Assembly (NCBI GenBank): GCA_010094045.1
Contig: ML986918.1
Location: 1-26,671 of the forward strand
Reading direction: 5' to 3'
Source of the DNA: Lojkania enalia
Taxonomy: Eukaryota; Ascomycota; Dothideomycetes; Pleosporales
DNA length: 26,671 nt
The notes under the pieces are model-generated. The model ran no database searches. It worked only from the letters and a program-made list of their open reading frames with translations, and was not told the DNA's origin. Shown here in pieces: positions 8,432 to 20,007 of the stretch. Both the position numbers and the translations under genes were made by a program. How positions within the stretch are numbered: position 1 is the first letter of the stretch; each line of letters starts with the position of its first letter.

Positions 8432-10449
8432 TTAGTCGTCTTAGCTATACGCCTATATTTTCTTTTCTTCTTTAATAGTCTTTATATTATCGTTTAATAT
8501 ATAATATCTATACTATCTTAAAATATACTAGATAATTTTAGTTTATATAAAAGTTATTATCTTTTCTAATCTAGTAGTCCTATTCCTATTTATATTATAA
8601 TACCTTTAGTATCTAGTACTTTACTAGTACTTTATTTTATAAGAAGGCTACTACTTTTTATACTATATATACAGCTTTATCCTAATCTATTATATTAAGA
8701 TATTTTTCTACTACTTTTATTATTTCTATCTATTTTTAGAAGTATAAGAAGCGGATTTCTCTAGGGTAGATATTTTACTATTTTTTATAAATATCGATAA
8801 TATTTTATTCTTATCTATTTTTATTATAGAATTTTATAGGTAATTCCTCTTATAGGGTAGCTATAGAAGCTAGAGTTTTCTATTTATACTTAATTATTCC
8901 TTATTAATATATAGAATATACTTTAAGTACTAGTTTAAGTATTAGTATTCTAGTAGTAGCTTCTTCTATTTATAATAGGGTATTTATTTCTTTATCCTTA
9001 TCTAATATTTCCTAAACTTATTCTAGCTATTTTTTTATATATTCCTATATTACTATAAGTTATATTTTCTTCTAAAGCTAGTATTTTATAGTTTCTTTAA
9101 GTTATTAGTATATTTAATACTTATCTTTATTATAGAAGAACTAGTATAAGATTCTATATTTTATAGTTACGTCTAGTTTTTCTTTACCTACTTTCTATAG
9201 TTTATCTTCTATAAGCTAGTTTTTCTTTTCTTTCTTTTTACTTTAATATTCTTTTACTATATATTCTAGTTTCTAATAATTATAGTATTTAATATCCTTC
9301 TTCTAAATCTTCTTTTCTTATATCGCTTATAATTTAGGCTTTCTTTCTCTAGTAGTATTTAGGTCTATAGGTTTACCCGCGTCAGGGGCTCTTACTAAAA
9401 AATATACTCTTTAATAGTACGCCTATCTTTCCTTATTCTTAAACTAGTATAATTTATCGTCGATTCTTTTTACTAGTTAAAAGTATAATACTAGATCCTA
9501 AGGTTATTCTATATATATTATTACCCTTCTTATTTCTATTTTTAATCCTCTATAGAACTTTACTATTATACTATAATTATCCTATATAACTTTATTTAAG
9601 AGTTATTAAAAACTTAATATATATAAGATAATAAATTCTAATTATACTAGGTTATAGAGTCTATTTTCTACTACTTATACTTCGTTAATATTTCTAAACG
9701 CTAGTTTAAGTTTCTATTAGAAGTATATTAGACTTATAAATATTACCTTAGTTTTACTTTTCTAGTATTCTTCTATATAATTCTTAAAATCTATTAGAAA
9801 AGACTAGAATTAGTTAAATAGTTTATCTATTAGATAAGCTCCTATAAATAGTACTTTCTTATTCTTATACTAGATAATATCTAGATTAGCATTAATATAA
9901 ATTCTTACTACTACTAAGAATCCTTTAAATTTAGACCTAGTTCTATTAAACTTATTAAATAGTACTAACTTAATTTATTACTAATAATATATTATTAATA
10001 GTACTCTTTTAACTTATTTAAATTTCTAGATAATTTCTATAAGTTCTATTTCTTACTTACTATTAACTATTTCTTATATTCTTTTAAGGCTTTTAAGAAG
10101 GCTATTCTAAGTCTTCTTTAAGCTTCTTATCTATTTATCTACTAGAACTAGCTATTCTTATTATTATATTAATTCGTTCTATATTTTTATAAATATAATT
10201 ATTATACCTACTTCTAAAGAGGTAGTTTTACTAACTAATCCTAATATTCTACTTACGTAAGTTTCTTATATTACTTACTAAAGATATCTCTTTTCTTATA
10301 ACAAGAGTAGTTTAACTAGTTTTACTTCTTCTAGTCTTATAAGAGTAGTTAAAATATAACAACCTCTAATTAGCTAGGTATAAGATAGAGTAATAATTAA
10401 GAGTAATTATATACTATAGAGGATTATTCTTATAAACTTATAATAGAGA
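8432..10449 (-). mobile_element. Gypsy family B copy 2 (partial: linker, gag, part of 5' LTR)
   Basis: This is a direct repeat of 611 to about 2632, alignable throughout with differences that are almost all transitions. On the minus strand it carries about 95 bases of the LTR (10449-10355), the gag and the linker toward the protease. The left end is cut by the insertion of Gypsy A. The right end passes into an rDNA spacer repeat around 10441-10451. Copy 2 has fewer remaining CA/TG than copy 1, e.g. the linker starts TATACGCCTATATTTTC in both but later CA sites of copy 1 are TA here. Confidence 0.75.
9240..10300 (-). pseudogene. Gag with CCHC knuckle, Gypsy family B copy 2, RIP-mutated
   Basis: Same layout as the gag of copy 1. 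The zinc knuckle lies at about 9289-9244 and reads YYNY*KLEYIVKEY*, with three of the four metal ligands now Tyr or a stop. The capsid-like segment is around 9786-9832 and the N-terminal helical part around 10250-10060. The frame has more stops than copy 1. Comparing the two copies shows which codons were changed independently. Confidence 0.65.
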
Positions 10450-10451
10450 GG
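10441..10451. other. Junction between Gypsy B LTR fragment and rDNA intergenic spacer
   Basis: To the left the sequence follows the B LTR (TTATAATAGA, as at 2621-2630). To the right it follows the IGS repeat (TAGAGAGGTAACTTTTTAGCC). Spacer repeats elsewhere begin ATAATAGAGGTAAC or TAGTAGAGGTAAC, so the two sequences share the bases ATAATAGA at the joint. This looks like a microhomology join at the left edge of the rDNA array. Confidence 0.6.
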
Positions 10452-10994
10452 TAACTTTTTAGCCTAGAATAGTTAGAAGGTAGCTGGGTAAAATTAAGTT
10501 TACTAGGTAAGTTCTAGAGCTACTAGATAATTTTAACATTCGCTAGATATATTAAAAAAGTAGCTAGATAATTTTAAAGCTACTAGAGTAAACTAAGAAT
10601 TACTAGATAAGTTAGAAAGTAGCTAGGTATATTAGTATGCTAGGTATATTAGAAAGTTATCTAGTAAAAAGAGCTAGACTATAGGTGAGATATAGAGGTC
10701 TAAATAGGGTATACGAAGTAGAATAGAAAAACTATCTTCCTAGTATAGAGACTTAATAAGAGATTTATATAATACTAGTTATATACATGACGTAGTATAT
10801 ATATATATATATATAATAAAGGTAACTTTTTAGCCTAGAATAGTTAGAAGATAGCTAGGTAAAATTAAAGTTTACTAGGTAAGTTCTAGAGCTACTAGAT
10901 AATTTTAACATTTACCGAGTGCGTTAAGAAAGTAGCTAGATAATTTTAAAGCTACTAGAATAAACTAAAAGTTACTAGGTAAGTTAAAAAGTAG
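10451..10994 (+). repeat. rDNA IGS tandem repeats, left edge (one full, one partial copy)
   Basis: A full unit runs 10451-10821 (371 bases), beginning GTAACTTTTTAGCCTAGAAT and ending in a (TA)n run. A second copy starts at 10822 and follows the repeat for about 170 bases before passing into unique spacer (AGTCGCTAGAAAAAGTAGG). Inside, a short motif of the form GCTGGGTAA/GCTAGATAA recurs every 20 to 50 bases. The same repeat is found at 17820-18950 and 25730-26671. Confidence 0.85.
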
Positions 10995-12060
10995 CTGGGT
11001 AGATTTTAAGTCGCTAGAAAAAGTAGGATTATATAACTCTTCCTGGTGGTAAATAGAGAGAATAAAAGTCTCTTAAGAAAACTCTTTATAGTTCTACCGC
11101 CCGCCTTAAAAAAAAAAAAAAAAACTCTAGGAAAATAAAGGTACCGGAACTAGCTTCTCTATATATTCCTGTTTATATGACCTTGCGCATACCTAATTTA
11201 TTTTTCATGCAAAATTTACCTCTAAAATATTTTTTTAATTAATTAAAACCTAGAATATAGTTTTATTACTTAAGCTGCTCTTTAAAATATATAAGAAAAG
11301 GTATAAAAAAGCTTTAAGCTAGTATTCTACTTTTTCCTAAAATTAAGTATCTACTATTAGCAAATATTTATAACAGGTTAGTTACGGGGCTATTCTTTTC
11401 CCGCCCCACCTTATATTTCTTACTACTTAAGCTAGATAGAAGTAGTAGCTTTCTAGCTTTTAATTTCTTACTCTACCCTTAGGCGATTTTAGTATTTCTT
11501 ATAATCTATCTATATTAGGTTTTGTATAAGCGAGCCTTATTTCCTAGATATTAGTAGGCTATATTAACTCTAGTTAGTACGATTATTAAGGGGTAGAATA
11601 ACTCTTTCTTACGTTACTTAAAGTTAGGTTTTTCTAGTATATCTAGTTACTATCTTTAGGGCCCTAGAAAGGAGTAAAAACCCTACTAGCTTCTATTAGT
11701 AGATATTTTATTAGACTCTATAAATAGTTAACTAATAGCTACTATTTAACTTAGCCTTTTAAAAGTTTTCTTATATTAGTAACCGCTTCTAAGTATAACT
11801 AGTATAGGTATCCTCCTCCTAAAAGGCGTATATAGTAGGTTATAATAGCTATTTCTAGTTAAATTATCTTTATTATAAACTACTCTTTAGAAAATTTAGT
11901 AGGAGTAATTAGATAGTTCGGGGCTACTTATATACTTTTAATAGTAAATAAACCGGGCTAGAAGTACCTTATAGTACTCCCCTTTTATTATAGTAAGTTC
12001 TAGTCTCTATAGGACCTATCTATACATTTTTATCCTAGGTATATATAGGTGTAGGATAGT
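10995..12060 (+). other. Unique IGS and presumed 5' ETS of rDNA unit 1
   Basis: This is the spacer between the tandem repeats and 18S; it should contain the RNA polymerase I promoter and external transcribed spacer, neither of which I can place. It is colinear with 18942-20007 of unit 2. It has a 17-base A run at 11108-11124, conserved in length at 19055-19071. The segment 11165-11215 is less mutated than in unit 2 (it keeps GACCTTGCGCAT and TTCATGCAAAA). Confidence 0.75.
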
Positions 12061-13860
12061 TATCTAGTTAATTCTACTAGTAGTTATATACTTATCTTAA
12101 AGATTAAGCTATATATATCTAAATATAAGTAATTATACTATAAAACTATAAATAGCTTATTAAATTAGTTATTATTTATTTAATAGTACTTTACTATTTA
12201 AATAACTATAGTAATTCTAGAGCTAATATATACTAAAAACTCCAACTTTAGAAGGAGTATATTTATTAGATAAAAAACTAATACCTTTTAAAGCTTTTTA
12301 GTAATTTATAATAACTTAATAAATTATATAGTCTTACGCTAGTAATAGTTTATTTAAATTTCTATTCTATTAACTTTTAATAGTAAGGTATTAGCTTAAT
12401 ATAGTTTTAATAGATAACAGGGAATTAGAGTTTAATTCTAGAGAGGGAGCCTAAAAAATAGCTACTATATCTAAAGAAGGTAGCAAATATATAAATTACC
12501 CAATCCTGATATAAAGAGGTAGTAATAATAAATACTAATATAGAGCTCTTTTAGGTCTTATAATTAGAATAAGTATAATTTAAACCCCTTAATAAGGAAT
12601 AATTAGTAGATAAGTCTAGTACTAACAGCTATAGTAATTCTAGTTCTAATAGTATATATTAAAGTTATTATAGTTAAAAAGCTTATAGTTAAACTTTAGG
12701 CCTAGCTAGCCGGTCTACTTTATTATATATACTAGTCTAGCCGGGCCTTTCCTTCTAGAGAGCTTTATACTCTTTACTAGATATATAAGAGAACTAGGAC
12801 TTTTACTTTAAAAAAATTAGAGTATTTAAAGTAGGCCTTTACTCGAATATATTAGTATAGAATAATAGAATAGGATATATAGTTCTATTTTATTAGTTTT
12901 TAAAACTGCTATAATAATTAATAGAGATAGTCAGAGGCATTAGTATTTAATTATTAGAGGTAAAATTCTTAGATTTATTAAAGACTAACTACTATAAAAG
13001 TATTTACTAAGAATATTTTTATTAATTAGTAAACGAAAGTTAGAGGATTAAAGATAATTAGATACTATTATAGTCTTAACTATAAACTATACTAACTAGA
13101 GATTAGGCGATATTTCTATCTTAACTTACTTAGTACTTTACAAGAAATTAAAGTTTTTAGATTCTAGGGAGAGTATAGTTATAAGGCTAAAACTTAAAAA
13201 AATTAATAGAAGGGTACTACTAGGCGTAGAATCTACAGCTTAATTTAACTTAATATAAGGAAACTTACTAAGTCTAGATAAAATAAGGATTAATAGATTA
13301 AAAGCTCTTTCTTAATTTTTTAGGTAGTAGTATATAGTTATTCTTAGTTAGTAGAGTAATTTATCTACTTAATTATAATAACGAACGAGACTTTAACCTA
13401 CTAAATAGTTAGGCTAGCTTTAGCTAGTCGCCAGCTTCTTAGAGGGACTATTAGCTTAAGCTAATAGAAGTTTAAAATAATAATAGATTTATAATACTTT
13501 TAGATATTCTAGACTATATATATATTATACTAATAGAGCTAATAAGTTTATTACCTTAGCTAGAAGGTCTAAGTAATCTTATTAAACTCTATCGTACTAG
13601 AGATAGAGTATTATAATTATTACTCTTTAACGAGAAATATCTAGTAAGTATATATTATTAGTATATATTAATTATATTCCTACCCTTTATATATACCGCC
13701 TATTACTACTACTAATTAAATAGCTTAGTAAGGCCTTCGGACTAGCTTAGAGAGGTTAGTAATAACTACTCTAAGCCGGAAAGTTTATTAAACTTAGTTA
13801 TTTAGAGGAAGTAAAAGTTGTAATAAAGTTTCCGTAGGTAAACCTATAGAAGGATTATTA
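12061..13860 (+). rRNA. 18S rRNA: 18S rRNA gene, unit 1, RIP-degraded (pseudogene)
   Basis: Encodes the small-subunit ribosomal RNA in intact units. The start reads TATCTAGTTAATTCTACTAG for the conserved TACCTGGTTGATYCTGCCAG. The end reads GTAAACCTATAGAAGGATTATTA for GTGAACCTGCGGAAGGATCATTA. Internal landmarks include the 530-loop region (about 12617-12640, AGTACTAACAGCTATAGTAA) and the 3' decoding region (about 13672-13712, ...TATATACCGCCTATTACTAC). Length is 1800 bases, normal for a fungal 18S without introns. Hundreds of C-to-T and G-to-A changes, mainly at former CA/TG, hit universally conserved positions, so the RNA could not work. It is followed by ITS1, 5.8S, ITS2 and 28S in normal order. 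Confidence 0.93.
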
Positions 13861-14057
13861 CTATATCTAGTAGTAGTAAATATCTTACTCTTTACATCCG
13901 CCTTAAAATAGAACTCTATACTTTATATACCTTTTATTTTCCTTAGTAGGCTTATCCGCCTGCTAGTAGTTAGCACGCCTACCCTACTAGCTAGGGGACT
14001 CTTATTTTAAATACTATTAAAAGTAGAAATTATACTTAAAACTTTAATACTTTTAAA
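13861..14057 (+). other. ITS1, unit 1
   Basis: The internal transcribed spacer between 18S and 5.8S is 197 bases, the same length as in unit 2. It keeps the hairpin-like TTAGTAGGCTTATCCGCCTGCTA, which resembles the CCTCGGCAGG...CCGCCTGC element common in Pleosporales ITS1. Confidence 0.85.
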
Positions 14058-14214
14058 AACTTTTAATAATAGATTTCTTAATTCTAGTATTAATAAAGAA
14101 CGTAGTAAAATATAATAAATAGTATAAATTGTAGAATTTAGTAAATTATTAAATTTTTAAATATATATTATACCCTTTAGTATTTTTTAAAATATATCTA
14201 TTTAAATATTATTA
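14058..14214 (+). rRNA. 5.8S rRNA: 5.8S rRNA gene, unit 1, RIP-degraded (pseudogene)
   Basis: Starts AACTTTTAATAATAGATTTC for AACTTTCAACAACGGATCTC. It continues with AATAAAGAACGTAGTAAAAT for GATGAAGAACGCAGCGAAAT, and TTGTAGAATTTAGTAAATTA for TTGCAGAATTCAGTGAATCA. Length is about 157 bases, as usual. The residual sequence ACCCTTTAGTATTTTTTA near the 3' end is closer to the CGCCCTTTGGTATTCC form of Dothideomycetes than to the Sordariomycete form. The 3' end is set by the usual length and may be off by a few bases. Confidence 0.92.
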
Positions 14215-14375
14215 AATCTTTTAAATACTGCTTAATATTAGATACTTTATTTCTACCCTTAGGTAGAGACTCGCTTTAAAACTATTAACAGCCTATATAT
14301 TAGCTTTAAGTATAGTACAATCGCAACCCTTAATCTAATATACTAGTATTTAAGAAGCTAAAAACAAACCCTCTT
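14215..14375 (+). other. ITS2, unit 1
   Basis: The spacer between 5.8S and 28S is about 161 bases. It is alignable with unit 2 (22133-22293). It ends at the TTTAATCTTAAATTAGG stretch that corresponds to TTTGACCTCGGATCAGG at the 28S start. Confidence 0.8.
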
Positions 14376-17300
14376 TTAATCTTAAATTAGGTAGAAATAC
14401 CTATTAAACTTAAGTATATTAATAAGTAGAGGAAAAAAAACTAATAGAGATTATTCTAATAATAGTAAATAAAGTAGTAATAGCTTAAATTTAAAATCTA
14501 GCCCTTTAAACCTAAGTTATAATTTATAGAAGACGCTTTAGTATTAGCTCTAGCCTAAATTCCTTAGAATAGGACGTTACAGAGGGTAAGAACCCTATAT
14601 ATAGCCGGCGGCCTTCGCTGTATAAAGCCCCTTTAATAAGTTAAGTTGTTTAAGAATACAGCTCTAAATAAGAGGTAAATTTCTTCTAAAGCTAAATACT
14701 AGCTAGAGACTAATAGCGTATAAGTAGAGTAATTAAAAGATAAAAAGTACTTTAGAAAGAGAGTTAAAAAGTATATAAAATTGTTAAAAGAGAAGTACTT
14801 ATAGCTAAACTTATCTATAGTTACTTATCTAAGCTCTTACCCAGCGTACTCTTCTATAGGTAGGCTAGTATTAGTTTAAGCGGTTAGATAAAAGCTCTAA
14901 AAATATAACTTCTTCTAAAGAATATTATAGTCTAGAATATAATATAGCTAGTTTAGACTAAGGTCTGTATATTTACTAGAATACTAGTATAATAGTTATA
15001 AGTAGCCTATCTTAAAATATAGACTAAAGAATCTAATATTTATATAAGTATTTAAGTATTAAGCCTAAATATAAAATAAAAGTAAATAGAGGTAGAAACC
15101 CTTTAGAATATACTATTAACTAATTCTAATATCTTCGGATAGATTTAAGTAAGAGTATAACTATTAGGACCTAAAAGATAGTAAACTATACTTAAATAGA
15201 ATAAAACTAGAGAAAATTCTAATAGAAGTTTATAGTAGTTCTAATATATAAATTAATTATTAAATTTAGGTATAGAGGCGAAAGACTAATTAAACTATCT
15301 AGTAGCTGGTTTCTACTAAAGTTTCTTTTAAGATAGTAGTAATATTTTTAGTTTTATAAGGTAAAGTAAATAATTAGAGGTATAGAGGTTAAAATAACCT
15401 TTACCTATTCTTAAACTTTAAATATATAAGAAGTTCTTATTACTTAATTAAACGTGGATATTTAAATATACTGTTACTAGTAGACTATTTTTAGTAAGTA
15501 GAACTAGTAATATAGGATAAACCGAATATAGAGTTAAGGTACTAGAATATACGCTTATTAGATACTATAAAAGGTATTAGTTTATCTAGATAGTAGAACG
15601 GTAGCTATAGAAGTTAGAATCTGCTAAGAAGTATATAATAACTTACCTACCGAATAAACTAGCTCTAAAAATAGATAGCGCTTAAGTATACTACCTATAC
15701 CCTACTACTAGAGTAGAATTTATACCCCGGCGAGTAGGTAGATATAGGGGCTAGTAATAAAGCCTTAGGAGTAACTCTAAATAGAACAGCCCCTAGTATA
15801 AATCTTAGTAGTAGTAGTAAATACTTAAATAAGAACTTTAAGAACTAAAGTAAGAAAAGGTTCTATATAAATAGTAGTTAGATATAGATTAGTTAATTCT
15901 AAGAGATAAGATAATTCTATTTTAATATTAGTACTTATACTGCACCCTTAAAAGGGAAGCTAGTTAATATTTTAATACCTAGATATAGATTCTTCGCGGT
16001 AATATAACTAAGAGTAGAAACCTTAGTAGAAGCTTTAAGAAGAGTTCTCTTTTCTTTTTAACAGTCTATTATCCTAAAATTAGTTTATCTAAAGTTAGAG
16101 TTTAACAGCTAGAAGAGTACTATACTTTTATAGCGTTTAGTATACTTCTAACAAGCCTTAAAAATCCGCTTAAAAGAATAGTTTTTATGCTAGATTATAC
16201 TTATAACTATAGTAGGTCTCTAAGGTAAAAAACCTCTAGTTAATAGAATAATATAGATAAGAGAAGTTAGTAAAATAGATCTATAACTTTAGGAAAAGAA
16301 TTAGTTCTAAAGGTTAGATATATTAGGTTTTAGGTAAAAGCCTCTAGTATAAATTAGTACTAGCTGTAAGATAGGCGCTTTTTAGTACTAGGGTGCTAAT
16401 ACTTTTAGTAGGTTTTAGCCGTCCGGTATATACTTAACAACCAACTTAGAACTAGTATAGATAAAGGGAATCTAACTATCTAATTAAAATATAGTATTAT
16501 AATAGCTAAAAAGTAGTATTAATATAATATAATTTCTGCCTAGTACTCTAAATATTAAAGTAAAGAGATTTAACTAAGTATAGGTAAATAGTAGAAGTAA
16601 CTATAACTCTCTTAAAGTAGTTAAATATTTTATTATCTAATTAGTAACGCGTATAAATAGATTAACGAGATTTCTACTATTCCTATCTACTATCTAGTAA
16701 AACTATAGTTAAGAGAACAGGCTTAGTAGAATTAGTAGGGAAAGAAGACTCTATTAAGCTTAACTCTAGTTTAATATTATAAAAAGATATAAAGGGTATA
16801 GAATAGGTAGAAGTTTTAGTACTAGTAAAATACTACTACTCTTATAGTTTTTTTACTTATTTAATAAAGTAGAGCTAGGTCTTACTACCTAACTTCTAGT
16901 ATTAAAATCCTTTATAAGCCGATCCGGGTTGAAGATATTATTAGGTAGAGAGTTTAGCTAGGGTAGTATATCTATTAAACTATAATATAGATATTTTAAG
17001 GGGGACTTATAAAGAATAGAAATCTCTAGTAGAGTAAAAGAGTAAAAGTCTCTTTAATTTTAATTTTTAGTATAAATATAAACTATAAAAGTATAGTCTA
17101 TTAATCTTTTAGTCCCTTAAAATTTAAGGCTAAAGGTACTAGAAAAGTTACTACAGAAATAACTAACTTATAGTAGCTAAGTATTTATAGCGATATTACT
17201 TTTTAATTCTTTAATATTAGCTTTTCCTATTATACTAAAGTAGAATTCAGTAAGCATTAGATTGTTTATCTACTAATAGAGAATATAAGCTGGGTTTAGA

Positions 17301-17755
17301 CCGTCGTAAGACAGATTAGTTTTACCCTACTAATAACTCTTACTCTAATAGTAATTCTATTTAATATAAGAGGAACCGTAGATTTAGATAATTAGTTTTT
17401 ACAGCTATCTAACTAAGTATTATTACAAAGCTACTATCTACTAGATTATAGCTAAATACTTTTAAATTAGAATCTATATTAGAAAGAGGTAATATCTACC
17501 TATATATTATACTTAAATACAAATAGGCTATTAGCCTAGAACCTTAATAGACTAGTAATAATAGCTTTAGAGAAATTAGAGCTGCTAGCTAGTAAATTAT
17601 AATTTAACTATATATAGAATTAAATCCTTTATAGACGATTTAATTGCCTAGCTAGATTATATAAGTAGTTAAATAGCTTTATAGTTATAAGCTACTAAGC
17701 GTAAACCTGATACTAGCTTAATTAATCTTCTCTATTTACTACGAGCGCTATATAG
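14376..17755 (+). rRNA. 28S rRNA: 28S rRNA gene, unit 1, RIP-degraded (pseudogene)
   Basis: Encodes the large-subunit ribosomal RNA in intact units. The 5' end reads TTAATCTTAAATTAGGTAG for TTGACCTCGGATCAGGTAG, followed by CTATTAAACTTAAGTATATT for CCGCTGAACTTAAGCATATC. The sarcin-ricin loop is visible at about 17363-17377 (TTAATATAAGAGGAACCG for TTCAGTACGAGAGGAACCG). The 3' end is placed at CTACGAGCGCTATATAG. Length is about 3380 bases, equal to unit 2 and normal for a fungal 28S without introns. Changes are C-to-T and G-to-A at conserved positions throughout, including the sarcin-ricin loop. The 3' end is approximate. Confidence 0.92.
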
Positions 17756-20007
17756 TAATAGGTAGAAGAGAAAAGATATAAGTAATCAATTAAGCTAAAG
17801 TTTAGTAGCTATAAAAGGTTACTAGATAAGTTTTAATATCGCCGAGTATATTAGAAAGTTAGTAAATTAGATTAGTAAATTAGAGTTGCCGGGTATACTT
17901 AAGATATAAAGGTCTGAATAGAGTATACGAAGTAGAATAGAAAAACTATCTTTCTAGTATAGAGACTTAATAATAGATTTATATAATACTAGTTATATAC
18001 GCGACGTAGTATATATATATATATAGTAAAGGTAACTTTTTAGTCTAAAATAGTTAGAAGGTAGCTAGGTAAAATTAAATTTACTAGATAAGTTCTAGAG
18101 CTACTAGATAATTTTAACATTTGCCGGGTGTATTAAGAAAGTAGCTAGATAATTTTAAAGCTACTAGAGTAAACTAAAAGTTACTAGATAAGTTAGAAAG
18201 TAGCTAGATATATTAGTATACTAGATATATTAGAAAGTTGTCTAGTAAAAAGAGTTAGACTATAGGTAAGATATAGAGGTCTGAATAGGGTATACGAAGT
18301 AGAATAGAGAAACTATCTTTCTAGCATAGAGACTTAATAAGAGATTTATATAATACTAGCTATATACGTAACGTAGTATATATATATATATAATAGAGGT
18401 AACTTTTTAGCCTAGAATAGTTAGAAGGTAGCTAGGTAAAATTAAGTTTACTAGATAAGTTCTAGAGCTGCTAGGTAATTTTAATATTTACTAGGTGCGT
18501 TAAGAAAGTAGCTAGATAATTTTAAAGCTACTAGAGTAAACTAAGAATTACTAGATAAGTTAGAAAGTAGCTAGGTATATTAGTATACTAGATATATTAG
18601 AAAGTTGCCTGGTAAAAAGAGCTAGACTATAGGTAAGATATAGAGGTCTAAATAGAGTATACGAAGTAGAATAGAGAAACTATCTTTCTAGCGTAGAGAC
18701 TTAACAATAGATTTATATAATACCAGCTATATACACGACGTAGTATATATATATATATAGTAGAGGTAACTGTTTAGTCTAGAATAGTTAGAAAGTAGCT
18801 AAGTAAAATTAAAGTTTACTAGATAAATTCTAGAGTTGCTAGGTAATTTTATTAACATTTGCTAGGTGCGTTAAGAAAGTAGCTAGGTAATTTTAAAGCT
18901 GCTAGGGTAAACTAAGAGTTACTAGGTAAGTTAGAAAGTAGCTAGGTAGGTTTTAAGTCGCTAGAAAAAGTAGGATTATATAACTCTTCCTGGTAATAAA
19001 TAGAGAGAATAAAAGTCTCTTAAGAAAACTTTTTATAGTTCTACCGCCCGCCTTAAAAAAAAAAAAAAAAACTCTAGGAAAACGAAGGTACCAGAACTAG
19101 CTTCTCTATATATTTCTATTTATATAACCTTATATATACCTAATTTATTTTTCATATAAAATTTACCTCTAAAATATTTTTTCAATTAATTAAAACCTAG
19201 AATATAGTTTTATTACTTAAGCTACTCTTTAAAATATATAAGGAGAGGTACGAAAAAGCTTTAAGCTAGTATTCTACTTTTTCCTAAAATTGAGTATCTA
19301 CTATTAGCAAATATTTGTAATAGGTTAGTTGCAGGGCTACTCTTTTCCTATTCCACCTTATATTTCTTACTACCTAAGCCGGGTAGAAGTAGTAGCTTTT
19401 TAGCTTTTAGTTTTCTACTCCGCTCTTAGGTGATTTTAGTATTCCTTATAGTCTATCTATATTATATTTCGTATAAGTAAGCCTTATTTTCTAAATATTA
19501 GTAAACTATATTAACTCTAATTAGCGTAATTATTAAAAAGTAGAATAATTCTTTCTTATATTACTTAAAGTTAGGTTTCTCTAGTATATCTAGTTACTAT
19601 CTTTAGGGCCCTAGGAAGAAGTAGAAACCCTACTAGCTTCTATTAGTAGATACTTTATTAGACTCTATAAGTAGTTAACTAATAACTACTATTTAGCTTA
19701 GCCTTTTAGGGGTTTTCTTATATTAGTAACTACCTCTAAGCGTAACTAGTATAGGTATTCTCCTCCTAAAGGGCGTATATAGCGGGTTATAGCAGCTATT
19801 TCTAGTCGAATCGTCTCTATTATAAACTATTCTTTAGAAAACTTAGTAGGAGCAATTAGATAGTTTAGGGCTACTTATATACTTTTAGTAGTAAGTAAAC
19901 CGGGCTAGGAGTACTTTATAGTACTTCTCTTCTATTATAGTAAGTTCTAGTCTCTATAAGACCTATCTATATATTCTCGTCCTAGATATATATAGGTATA
20001 GAATAGC
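17756..20007 (+). other. Intergenic spacer between rDNA units 1 and 2
   Basis: The complete spacer is about 2250 bases. It begins with a short unique part (17756-17819), then repeat-like sequence and tandem repeats (17820 to about 18941), then unique spacer and presumed 5' ETS (18942-20007) colinear with 10995-12060. The A run at 19055-19071 has the same 17-base length as in unit 1. I cannot locate a promoter, a terminator or a 5S gene in it. Confidence 0.85.
17820..18941 (+). repeat. rDNA IGS tandem repeats in the internal spacer
   Basis: A divergent leading segment (17820-18031) is followed by units starting at 18032, 18399 and 18766. Each begins GTAACTTTTTAG (GTAACTGTTTAG in the last). 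The spacing is 367 bases twice; the third unit breaks off after about 175 bases into unique spacer. Each full unit ends with a (TA)n run preceded by ACGTAGTATATA. Confidence 0.88.

Noticed and set aside
11108..11124. A17 run as a poly-A tail of a retroposed element
   Set aside because: It lies at the same place with the same length in both spacers (11108-11124 and 19055-19071), within colinear IGS, so it is part of the spacer.
10995..12060. 5S rRNA gene or tRNA genes in the spacers
   Set aside because: No 5S-like or tRNA-like stretch was recognised on either strand, even allowing for CA/TG-to-TA change.
12061..17755. Functional rRNA genes
   Set aside because: Universally conserved positions, including the 530 loop and the sarcin-ricin loop, are changed in both units; unit 2 also lacks 29 bases of 18S.
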